Below, one piece after another: positions 1-9,900 of a DNA stretch of 64,000 bases. The notes under the pieces were generated by a model. The model saw only the letters and a program-made list of their open reading frames with translations. It was not told the DNA's origin and ran no database searches. The DNA comes from Holacanthus passer (Eukaryota; Chordata; Actinopteri; Pomacanthidae), in NCBI GenBank assembly GCA_025331565.1, contig JAFREQ010000012.1, forward strand, positions 8,422,501 to 8,486,500, read 5' to 3'. Position numbers and translations under genes: made by a program. Within the stretch, counting starts at the first letter, position 1; each line of letters starts with the position of its first letter.

Positions 1-609
1 ATATTGTTAATAGGGATTCTTATGTCCAAATAGCCTCAAAATAGGAGCCAAAGCAAAACCATAATTTCTCTGTACAGTTTTAATGGGACATTAAAAAGCT
101 ATTCAGTGACAATGCTATCATTTCAAAAAGATATATACACAGCAAATATTAAAGAAAATGTCATAATCACATATTTGCAAGTAAACATATAAAAAATGCA
201 GCAATATGACCATCAATAACAGCATGGGTAGCCACAAAAATAATACATTGCTAACTAGTCAACAATCAGTGGGACATCAAGTTAACTACAACAACCTGTG
301 GGAGAATACTAGGTTTAAACTTCCGTTTTACACATGGCAGTCTTATGTTGAAGTTGAGTCCTCTTAATTAAAAAAAGCCCAAACCAACTTCCTGGTGCAA
401 ACTGGTTTTGGAAATCCACCAATAAATTGAAATAAAGAATAAAGTGTATACAAGTAGTTATGCAAAATAACCATTACAATCAAACTTTGCATTAATTCAT
501 AATCTATACAGTTCTTCAAATATTTGCATTCCAAAGAGTTAAAAAACACTCAACTCCTGAGAGCTTGATTGTTGGCAACAGCAATAGATGATGGGTCTGA
601 CATGATTGT
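1..609 (-). other. 3' flank / probable 3' UTR of the zinc-finger gene
   Basis: AT-rich sequence downstream of the zinc-finger stop codon. I see no other gene in it. No AATAAA is visible on the minus strand. The best candidate is the variant ATTAAA, complement of 79-84, so the transcript may end near 60 or outside the window. Confidence 0.4.
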
Positions 610-2535
610 TTATCCATTGTTTTCTGAGCCATGAGAAGTCTGGTGCTGAAGAAACGTCACCAAGCATGAGAATGTCTCAGTGCACTCAGTGCATTCATAA
701 AGAACCTCTGAAGAATTTCCTTTGCCATTTCGAGTATGGTCCATATAGTCATCCTCTATGTCCTCTCCATTACCTTTTTCTCTGGCAGTATCCCCACCGG
801 AACCAGTGGTATGACATGTTTGTCCAATATCGCTCGCTTCTCCAGCGCCTGGGTGATTTTGAAGGTGAAGCTCAAGGGATGAATAATTCTTGAATTGGGC
901 TGGGCACCTGGGGCACTTACTAGGTTCCTTTTTGTGATAGCGCAAGTGCCGTTGGTACACACATAACAGCCCAAATCTCTTTCCACATTCCTGACACTTG
1001 TAGTTAACTCGGCCTGCTTTTCCAGATTGTTTCCCCTTTGGATGCTCCTCTGATGATGCTGCTTGTTCAGTGTCAGAGGAACTCTTTGATTTCTCGTCAG
1101 GAGAGAATGTGTTTTTCTTGCTATTAACAGAACTAGGGGCAGGCCCATTTTGTGGATTAGTGTACAAGTGTTTCAAAGCTGGTTTCTTTTCTAGTTCATC
1201 TTTGTGGTACATGGCTACATGTCTTCTCAAATCACAGCGCTGTGGAAAATGTCTACCACAAAATACGCATGTGTGCATTGTACCCTTATGGTATCTCATG
1301 TGCCGAGATAAACTACTAGAATGATTAAAGACACGGTGACAGTGCTTGCAAGGATGCAACTTGCCATTTGGATTACTCCCTCTTCGACGTCTGCCTTTAG
1401 GTGGCATTCTTCGCTTAATATTTTTTTGTGATTCTTGATTCAGCTGATCTATTTCCTCTTGAGTTTGATGTGTGAGATGATGCTCCTTAAGAGCGGTTAA
1501 CTTTTGAAAACGATCCCCACATAAACCACATCTGTATGGTGTGAAAGAGTATTCAGTATCTATCTCACCACTAGTATTCCTAGAGACTTTACTATCCCCA
1601 TTCTTAACATCAATAGATGTGCCATTGCTGTAGCAGTTTTCAAGTGGTGTGAGTTCGATGCTCTTAGAGTTCATTTCAATTTCAGGTGCTAAAGTAGCAT
1701 CAGGTTCTTTTCCTTTGCAATGGTACAGTGAATGTGCCTGATAATCTGACATCCAGAAAAAATTCAATTTGCACTTCCTACAAGGATATGTTTTCTCAAA
1801 CTTTTTTTCCTGCTTATTCTCCGATTTACCCATTGCTGTAGCCTTGGGGCAAAGGTGGTTTTCTTTTTGATGAGCAGTCAGTGCATCCACTTTAAGGAAT
1901 CTCTTACCACAATGACCACAGTAATGAAAGCTTTCATTGGCATGGTCTAGGAGGTGTTTCTTTAGGTCCTGTCTACCTTCAAAGATCTTACAGCACAATG
2001 TACACTTGTAACCTCGCTCTGTGTTTCGATACTGTTGGTGACGATGTAAACTCTGCAGGCTGTTAAATGACCTGCCACATATTTCACAACGGTAATGGCC
2101 CTGACGAGACTTGTCCAAATTCAAGTCTGAAGGTCTTGGCCTGAACACATCTCTATAAGGCAATTGCTGTGGCCTTAGAGTTGGAGAAACTGGTTTGATA
2201 GGGGATGGAAAATGTGAGGGCAGGACTCCAGGAGATACTGGTTTTACGGTCGAATGTGACTGCAACAAGCCATTTACAACTGTCAGTGTACCATTTTCTT
2301 GTAGCACATATTCTCGAGGGACTTCAAATCCATTGGATGAGCCATCAAAGGAAAATGACTCCAAAGGTCCATGAATGGCCATGTGGGCCAACACATTAGA
2401 GTACTGGCTGAACCCATCACCACACTCAGTGCAGATGAAGGTACTTGATTCTCCACCCAACTGTGTTGAAGCAACAGTATTCACTGATTTCTGCTTTTCC
2501 ATGATGAAATAAGTTTGTCCATGTGCTGATGGCAT
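610..2535 (-). CDS. C2H2 zinc-finger protein, 11 fingers
   Basis: Probable nuclear DNA-binding protein of 641 residues, read in one exon. The first ATG is at 2535; an in-frame stop lies just upstream. Eleven C2H2 modules are visible at roughly residues 35-55, 149-171, 178-200, 205-229, 250-272, 335-357, 395-417, 422-445, 513-535, 540-562 and 616-638. The second module has lost its last zinc-ligand histidine (Arg in its place). A basic patch around residue 380 (RMPPKGRRRR) looks like a nuclear localisation signal. The fingers are separated by long unique linkers instead of TGEKP linkers, and no KRAB, SCAN or BTB domain is seen, so this is an old dispersed-finger protein and not a KRAB tandem-array type. 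A polypyrimidine-AG acceptor (ending cataca g) lies about 15 bases before the ATG, which implies an upstream untranslated exon. I do not recognise the specific orthologue. Confidence 0.9.
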   Translation of the reverse strand: MPSAHGQTYFIMEKQKSVNTVASTQLGGESSTFICTECGDGFSQYSNVLAHMAIHGPLESFSFDGSSNGFEVPREYVLQENGTLTVVNGLLQSHSTVKPVSPGVLPSHFPSPIKPVSPTLRPQQLPYRDVFRPRPSDLNLDKSRQGHYRCEICGRSFNSLQSLHRHQQYRNTERGYKCTLCCKIFEGRQDLKKHLLDHANESFHYCGHCGKRFLKVDALTAHQKENHLCPKATAMGKSENKQEKKFEKTYPCRKCKLNFFWMSDYQAHSLYHCKGKEPDATLAPEIEMNSKSIELTPLENCYSNGTSIDVKNGDSKVSRNTSGEIDTEYSFTPYRCGLCGDRFQKLTALKEHHLTHQTQEEIDQLNQESQKNIKRRMPPKGRRRRGSNPNGKLHPCKHCHRVFNHSSSLSRHMRYHKGTMHTCVFCGRHFPQRCDLRRHVAMYHKDELEKKPALKHLYTNPQNGPAPSSVNSKKNTFSPDEKSKSSSDTEQAASSEEHPKGKQSGKAGRVNYKCQECGKRFGLLCVYQRHLRYHKKEPSKCPRCPAQFKNYSSLELHLQNHPGAGEASDIGQTCHTTGSGGDTAREKGNGEDIEDDYMDHTRNGKGNSSEVLYECTECTETFSCLVTFLQHQTSHGSENNG

Positions 2536-2793
2536 CACTTTTCAATCTGTATGATTAAAAACACTATCCCAGCACCCATAAAGTTGGTTTCCATGAATCA
2601 GTATGTCCACTCTCTCAACAGACTGGTCCTAAAAAGACACGCTGTTTCAGCACCTGGGGGGATAAAACAAACAATTATCAAACCACTGAAGCCCAAATTT
2701 GTTGAACAAAATTTCAACATATTGAACATTTTAAACTCTTTAGTAAGAAATCATTGGCTTCTACTGTGAGCATACATGCCTTTTTCTCTTTTA

Positions 2794-2847
2794 ATCCCAG
2801 TACACCAGTGAACTACTGGTGTACTGGGATCAACTACTCAGTTGATC
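2794..2847. repeat. Two adjoining perfect hairpins
   Basis: The first inverted repeat has perfect 16-base arms (2794-2809 and 2815-2830) around a 5-base loop. Directly against it is a second with perfect 8-base arms (2828-2835 and 2840-2847, GATCAACT/AGTTGATC) around a 4-base loop. The two share three bases, so they are mutually exclusive at the junction. They lie about 260 bases upstream of the zinc-finger start codon, probably inside its intron. Function unknown. Confidence 0.8.
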
Positions 2848-4823
2848 ACTGCTCAAAGCATAAAAACTTCCTTCAGAGATTTTGAACATTGAGAGGTTGC
2901 CTACATCAGTTTCCCCACATACTCATCTACATCTACTACAGGTTGTGAAAAATTCTGTTGGCCAAATTCCACCTTGCCTCACCCCAAGGGAAACACTGAA
3001 CTATATGGAAAAAGTACTGACCAGCGGATCGATAGGCAGTATTGGTCATAATGGGATCAATCTGCTTTAAAAGCATTTTCTTTGTCAATGTAATCACAAA
3101 ATTTAGGGGCCTCATGTTACCAAACATAAAAATGATTCCAATGAATTCTACACAGCAATGTTAACATTTTAAATTTGGGAAAAAAAGAGGGCACTTGGAT
3201 CAGTCTGGGTATCAGCAGTTACCCTGAGTTGAGGTAATTGTTTGAGGAAATGGTTGAACTGTTGCATTCCTACTGACCACAGGCTGTTATGGGTTAAAAA
3301 AAAAAAACCCAAATTATAATTATAAATAATGAAGTAATTCACATGTGTCATTATCTATGTGGGAAACTGAACATAAGGCAAGATCTGGGTTAGGAACATC
3401 TACAGCTTTTGCTTCCAAGACATGCTTTTGTGATATGATGGAATCTGCCTCTGTCTAGTATGATGGGATATCATTCATTTGCAATTTAAATAGGCACTAA
3501 GGAAGCCAGACCACAGCAATGTGAGGGGACTCAAACTAATGTCCAGGAGCAACTCATCGTTCCAGTACACACTACTAGACAGACAGACAGACCCATTTGT
3601 GCATTGTTGCAGGGCTGTGAATGCCATTTTTGTCACTACATACAAAACTCAGCTCGGCTAGGCTATATTGATGACAGAGTCAAACTTGGTATTGGTGTCC
3701 CGGCGTTGTTCAAAACCTGATCCAATTTTGATCCCACTCCCCACATCTCATTTCAGCAGACATCCCATTATCTGTGCACAGAAACAAAGGTGATCTGAGA
3801 GGTGCAACAGCGAACATGAACAGTGGCAGAAATAGTAATGTGGGAAAAAAAGAATTTGGGGCTTGGAACTCTACCCATTTTCTCACAATTTTATAACTAA
3901 ACTACTTTCAGACTGTGGTTTCACAGAGCTACAACAACTTTAAATTTACCTTGCTATCATACAGAAAACCATTCATGCTGTGCCACCATGTCACGAGTGG
4001 TTGTGGTTTCACATGGCTCAGAGTAACTACCCAACCCCACAGCAAAAGGTGTATTTGTGTCCACTAGACCTAAAGAACGGGTTAAGTGAAAACAGGGTAT
4101 GAGTCTGCTTTAAAACAATCCAATTTATTACTGTGAGTGCTCGACCATCTACAAAGGATATTAGCAGTGAGAGGTGCCCGAGAGAAGCCCTCTGCATGAC
4201 CAGACTCCGACATGCCCAAGTCTCCCATTTCAGACCAATGTAGTGGCCCAACTCTGTGGCCCATCTAAATGGGTCAACTGTCGTTATCTGGCCTGATTGC
4301 ATAACCAAAACCTGGTTTGAATGCAAGGCAGGAATCTGCTTGCCTTTGGTAAACAGGCATCTGTTAGTGGTGCTCTATTAGATCCTGACATTTAGCCAAC
4401 TACTATACTAGTCCTAACACTGTCGTGTAGAGAGTTAGTGGGGAGACCGAATGTGCAACTAAGAGTGTTAAACATCTGGTACTTATTTTACATACTGTAA
4501 TGGTGTGTAATATGATTTAATTCTGTTAAGCCAGGAAGAATAAAAAAACCATCAAGGCACTAACAGGCTGTCCTATAGAGTGCCTTAGCAAGAAAAGCAC
4601 TACTAAGAGGCCTCTGGTAAGTCTGAGGGAGATGCTGAGTATCATGGCTGAGCTGGAAAAACTGCATACAAAATTCAGTTATCAAGTATGTAATTCAGAG
4701 TTGCCTTTGTAATACCACGTTTTGTGTGATTCATCACTTGTTTCCCCACACACTTACATTCTGGCCATCTGTGTTGGGTAGAGTAGGGATTTCTTGCACA
4801 ATTTCACCTAATTCTTGACGTCT
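2848..4823. other. Non-coding stretch, probable zinc-finger gene intron
   Basis: AT-rich sequence between the twin hairpins and a minisatellite. The short reading frames here have no recognisable motif. No RNA gene or mobile element could be supported. Confidence 0.4.
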
Positions 4824-4980
4824 GACATCTGTGCAATGTTTCTGATAAAAGGCATCTGTGCAGTATTTTTGTAGAGCGCATACTTGCAGTATCTTGGATT
4901 ATGGCATCTGTGCAATACTTGATGTATGGCATCTGTGCAATTTCTTTGCACAGAGCATGTGCAATATTTTGGTGTGTATG
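4824..4980. repeat. Degenerate 26-bp minisatellite
   Basis: Six diverged units begin near 4824, 4851, 4877, 4903, 4928 and 4954, a period of 25-27 bases. The core is GGCATCTGTGCAATA. The four best copies keep CATCTGTGCA exactly; units three and six are degraded. No coding role is apparent. Confidence 0.7.
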
Positions 4981-5934
4981 TTCAGGTGTTCCTAAATCTG
5001 GGTGTGAAACTGCATATTAACTGGAGTTTGGTTGTACGTGTGTGCTGCTATGACGACTGCCTTTCTCTCAAATGCCCAAGACAAATTTCTCCTGGAGACA
5101 ATAAATGCTTTTGTCATGTCACTCTCATACTTTCAAGGTGCATTGAGAAGGGAAATACTCTTGGGACATCAAAACTTACACACATAGCCCCTTATTTTGG
5201 GGGCATGTCTCTCCACCAAATTCAAAACCTAAGTGAAAGCTGTTTGAGGCAACAGTTTCAGTATGTTTTTTGTGATGCAGAGTTTTAAATGTATTGCTGA
5301 ATGAAGTGCATCAGATATAGGATGAAGAAGCAAGCAACAAACTGTTCTTAATCTGTTGTTTACACATCACCTAAATTCTCATCCCAAAGACATTTTTTCC
5401 AATTATTTTTGAATTATTTAGTCTACAGCAAAAAATCTATGTTGCTCTTTTTGCCCCAGATTTTTTAAAAGGTACTTTTTACTCATTGAGAGGGTTTTGC
5501 TTAGCTCTGAACTGCTCTTTTTCAGGTCGGGCTCACTACAATGATTTTGTTGAATATTTGTCACTTTGTCTGTGTTGGTAATGCTGATATGAGTACATGA
5601 TTTGGGGGTTTTCAGACTAGCAGTGGACTCGATATGCAGAAGAAAACTGATTTTTTCTATGTATTTCAAAGAGCCACATCTGTTGCTAGAGCCACATTTT
5701 TACATACAAGGTCCAATAAACACAAAAACAATATACAATATACAAAAACAATATATGTAACAGTATGTTAGAAAATGCATGTATGCAGAATTTTTTTTTC
5801 CAGATCACAATACAGCATGATGTCAAAAAGCAGCCAAATAAAATTTGATAGACTGTTGATTCATTCAGATTATTATTATTGTACCTGGCAAAATTTGGGA
5901 AAAGACTTTGGAGGCGGGCAAAGTCTTTCCTCCA

Positions 5935-6030
5935 AAGTCCCACATTTCCCCTATGGGGGATCAATAAAGAATTAAGATAAGATAAGATAAACCTCAGTGG
6001 GGAAATTTGCAAATTATCTTATCATCTTAA
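5935..6030. repeat. Head-to-head copies of a fish retroposon 3' tail
   Basis: The plus copy (about 5948-5995) contains CCCCTATGGGGGATCAATAAAG followed by a GATAA-rich tail. A reversed copy (about 5985-6028) contains the complementary form ending in ATCTTATC. The motif resembles the 3' tails of common teleost LINEs/SINEs. Similar tails recur reversed near 12305-12350 and forward near 37975-38030. Confidence 0.55.
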
Positions 6031-7099
6031 AACACACAAAACAACACAAGCTAATTAGGGGTGTTAAGACTGAAAGATACACATTTTCAAAATGTTCAAA
6101 ATGCAAGAAAAAGATACACAACCACAGATTCAAATACAATTCTGAGTGAAATCTGCCAAAGACATTGCAGCTATCAAAAACTGACCATTTGCAACGTCTT
6201 TTGTTGTACCCATGCAATATGTATGTGTGTGTGTAATAATTGACCCACCCATGTGCTAGTGAGGTGTACAGTCAGATATCTACTTCCACTTCCTAAATTT
6301 ACATGAAGAAAACCATCACAATCCACTATGTACACCACAGCCTAAAATCTCCAGATGCAACAACAATAAACATGCAAGACAGAGATGCCCAAATAGGGAT
6401 GTCCCAAACCAATGCAAGGGATCACGACCAGAGCTGATCCAGACATTGATAGATCGATATAAAGTAACCTGATCGATTTCTGACACTTAATTTGCGACCC
6501 CAGTTATATACCGCTGCAGTGTGTAAAACACTGAAAACTCAACCACACAAATGACATGCAAAGCAGAACAGTGGCCGTCAGTTTCAACTAATGATGTACC
6601 AGTCAATGCCAGCTTATTTCATGTCTATTTTACCAATATTTTACGGGCAAAGCACACTTCCAGGGTGCTGCTGTTTGACAACTACCTCCAACCTCAGCAG
6701 ACCATTCAGTGATGAAGAACAGCTGTCAAAATCATGTCCAATCCTTCTGCAAAAGGTCCAGCATGATGCTTCTCTCCACAGATCATACAAACCACAACGG
6801 GACAAAACTGATGGTTTCACATAAAAGAAATACGTTTGATGCAGGTTATATTTTCTTAATGCAGAGCTTGTCATCTGTCAGACACATCAAAACTGCTTTA
6901 ATAAATTTAATGTAGGCTTACTGTAGTCAAGGTATGTACTGTAACAAATAATACTGTATAAATGCTGCAATTCGAATTCTAAAACCTCTATCAGGAAACC
7001 AAAATGAAATAACTGGCATATGATGATGATGATGATAGTGTTATTACTATACTATGACACTACCAAAATCTAAATTTACAAAGCTGCAAACACGCCCAG

Positions 7100-7565
7100 G
7101 TGAAAATGTCTCACTTGGTCTATAACCAACGTCAGTCTAAATTGACGGGACGTTTCCCATACGTTATCTACGATGTACAAAGACACAATAACCATGTTGA
7201 GGATTTGACGACGATCATGAACAGCCGAGGTTTAAACGCAGACGTATGCAGCAGCCAGGGGGCGACTGAAGCCTACATCAACAGACATCTATTGAAGCTA
7301 ACAGCTCGTTAGCCTGCTGTGAAAGCTTATATTGAATTGAACAAAATGCACACTGGTGAGGGCTCACTGAAAGACCTGAAGCTACAGACAGACACAATAA
7401 GAGCAGCCCACACAATGTTTGAACTTCATGTGAAGCTGTATTGTGGTCAGACTATAGCTAACGTTAGCTGCTGCAAGCTAACGCTAATTAGCGAGGAGAG
7501 AAAAGCGCTGTGATTTATACATAACCAGACATTTACAGCTCAAAGACAGTTTAGACACAACTTAC
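7100..7565. other. Non-coding, CpG-containing stretch beside the candidate promoter
   Basis: Moderately CpG-rich compared with its flanks, with GCTAACGTTAGC-type palindromic words near 7456. Short open frames occur on the plus strand but carry no recognisable domain. It probably lies in the first intron of the zinc-finger gene. Confidence 0.3.
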
Positions 7566-7690
7566 CACACAAGCTGGTCCATGTCAGAATACAGTGAATT
7601 TAATATGCAGCATCTCTTTAGCACCGCAGATAACTACAGCCTGCTGCAGGCCGGGCAGCCTCCTCCTCCTCCTCCTCCTCCTCCCTCTTC
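7566..7690 (-). promoter_or_regulatory. Candidate 5' exon and promoter of the zinc-finger gene
   Basis: On the minus strand a GC-rich segment with a (GGA)n tract (complement of about 7662-7690) leads into a transcript-like stretch. It ends in a strong donor, GTGTG|GTAAGT, with the exon boundary at 7566. Joined to the acceptor just before the zinc-finger ATG, its own ATG would read only five codons before a stop, so it would be a non-coding exon with a short upstream ORF. The assignment rests on strand, donor quality and absence of another nearby minus-strand gene; it is an inference. Confidence 0.4.
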
Positions 7691-8153
7691 TTCTCTGAGG
7701 TGTGCCCTGCATCCTTGCTGTTGCATTACTGCCACCTTGTGGAATTAATTAACTCCTACAGTGTCCTTGTTCCATCACACTCCAGTTTGCCCTTTAAACC
7801 TATTCCTGCTGTTAGTCCTGATGTTTTCATTCCCTCCATCATGTCCTTTCTTTTTAAGTTTCATTTCCTGCAGTTGACAAGTGCATGCTCTTCTGTTTCT
7901 GGTGCCTGACAATGTTCACAAAGTGCTTTATTTTATGTTGTTTGTTTTCCTCTTATCTACTGATCCCAGTGCTGCTGCTGCTTTTTATTCATTTTCCTCC
8001 ATGTAATACCCTTTACCTATGATTTTGAAAGGTTAACTGTGGTGTCTATGTGTGGCTAGTGTGTCCACTCCCTCATTACCCATCATGCTCATGTGCACAG
8101 GAATCCAAATGAGTGTGACCGCAGTGTCTTAAACTACTCATGAGTGTATTGCT

Positions 8154-8225
8154 GGCTCGTTGGTCTAGGGGTACGATTCTTGCTTAGGGTGCGAGAGGTC
8201 CTGGGTTCAAATCCTGGATGAGCCC
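8154..8225 (+). tRNA. tRNA-Pro(AGG), possibly a decaying copy
   Basis: Seventy-two bases fold as a cloverleaf. The acceptor stem is GGCTCGT/ATGAGCC with one G-U pair. The anticodon arm is CTTGC/GCGAG around the loop TTAGGGT, giving anticodon AGG. The T arm is CTGGG/CCTGG with loop TTCAAAT. A box (TGGTCTAGGGG) and B box (GGTTCAAATCC) are intact. Compared with the vertebrate tRNA-Pro(AGG) consensus as I recall it, several stem pairs have become wobbles. No T-run (TTTT) Pol III terminator is visible in the following 150 bases or so. It may be a functional gene with a weak terminator or a tRNA-derived relic. Confidence 0.75.
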
Positions 8226-8592
8226 ACAACTTTGTGAATTTCTTCACTGAGGGATGATTAAAGGAATGTCCTATCTTATTTCTATTACTTCAATAGGTCT
8301 TGGTGATTACTGGATGTACCTAGTTTAGGCTGTACAGAGCAGATGCTGAGCCACTCCAGATTGGACTGTACAACCCACTCAGAAGTCATACAAACGGGTT
8401 ACAACTTAACTGTAGATACACACAAAAAGTTTGATGTCCGTTTTATTGCAGCTGATGCTGGGAACTGCAAATACAGCAGCAGTGTTGTCTGTTATTGAAT
8501 CTTTAGATCCATCTGTAAAACCTGTACAAAACTTTTTTGTTTAGAGAGGTTTAGAGATTTAAATTTTGTTTCCTGTTTTTTCTAATTATTAT

Positions 8593-9090
8593 CTACCCCA
8601 GATCTTTCTCTTTGTCAGAGTTTTGGTTCTGCCTTGACTTGCAGGGCTGAGAGAGCCAGGCCTGGATCGCATCTAATCCTCCAAGTACAGTTTTTGCTGC
8701 AGATCTGAAAACTACATTCCCATAGTCCAGTCTTGACCTAATTAGCACTACACACATATATAATTCAAGAAAGCTCAACGGTCTCTAAATTATTTCAACA
8801 TAGGTTCAAATGAGTTTTTCTTGTAATCCTCTTTCTTATGAAGAACATTACTTTAAGCTTTTCAATTGAAAATTTAAAACCCCATTTCTTCCCCCACATC
8901 TCATCTTGAAGCACAAATTTCTCCTTCTTTTTCACAGAGCCCCATCACATGCAAATAATGATCACATCTAATGACACATTTCTAAAGACATCATTCATCA
9001 TAATAGAGAATAATACAGGACTTATCACATTCCCCTGTGGTGTCACATTTTCAATCCCATACTTTCTTACATTTTTTCTACAAATATGTC
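8593..9090 (-). pseudogene. Decayed LINE reverse-transcriptase fragment
   Basis: Minus-strand translation gives broken pieces of a non-LTR reverse transcriptase. Near 9000-9060 there is TPQGNVISPVLFSIMMNDVF, a degraded form of the RT TPQGxxxSPLLF block. Near 8680-8775 there is LIRSRLDYGNVVF followed by LDAIQA, typical of the RT thumb region. Stops and frameshifts separate the blocks, and the FADD catalytic block is not recognisable. It is a dead insertion. The clade was not determined. Confidence 0.65.
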
Positions 9091-9559
9091 TTCATTATAA
9101 GGTTTTATCAAACATCATAACTTGTAATTGAAAATGACAGAGGATTATAAAAAATACCATGCATACACCATTGAAATGGTCCTGTAAAAGGGTGTGGAAG
9201 GAAAGGAAAAGCTTATCATGAATTTATATTCACATGTAAACTATACTGCTATATGTAAACTGCCATATGCATTTATTTGGCTTACGTTAGTGATTCCTTT
9301 CAGTAAAATTATGCAATGAAATAAATGTTTATCAAAGAATGTGGCAGACATGTAGAAATGTGTGTAGATCAGTGGCATCTAGGTGTTCAGTGCACCATAA
9401 GAAATAAACATTTAAGGGTGTTTTACCGTGTGAAAATGCAGATCAAGAGAGGAAATCAAAAAACAAGCTCAAGAGATGGTTTCTGATGATTCTGATTTGA
9501 TGGGTATTGGGTGTGAGGGGGAAGTTGGATAGCTGTTGTTGGGGATGATGCTGTAGAAA

Positions 9560-9900
9560 TAATCTTGCTATAACCCTGTTTGTGCAGTGCTTCAGAAATG
9601 ATACTTCAATTTATAGATTCTTTATCCAGTAAAATCAGTTCCATATGGTAATTTACAGTGTGCTGTATTCTATAGCAAGAAGATCACAATGTTCTTTGTC
9701 CAACTACTATTATTACTATTATGTCATTACAAGTACTACTACTATTATTTATATTATATTATTACAGCACAACAGGAAAAAACGAAGTGAAGGGGCCAAC
9801 AAATCCCAAGAGGAAGTGGGTGACAGTCATGTCCTGATGACCAAACTGTCACAGCTCACAGCATAGTCATCAGAAAAGCAAACTTCTTGAAATTGTTGAT
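9560..9900 (-). pseudogene. Relic of a fourth chemoattractant receptor copy
   Basis: The stretch 9759-9900 matches, in antisense, the part of the three intact receptors that encodes ECL2/TM5 and ICL3 (compare 25712-25862). Shared runs include GTGAAGGGG, CAACAAATCCCA and CTGATGACCAAACTGTC. The copy has an internal deletion of about 13 bases and a broken frame. Upstream on the plus strand, 9560-9720 aligns with 24410-24560, the 3' flank of receptor 3 (shared words CTTGCTATAA, TTTGTGCAG, TTCCATATG and GTTCTTTGTC). About 1.1 kb between the two blocks has been deleted. Confidence 0.8.

Noticed and set aside
4926..5288. 120-residue plus-strand reading frame
   Set aside because: It starts inside the 26-bp minisatellite. 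It has no domain, no splice context and no codon bias suggesting a gene.
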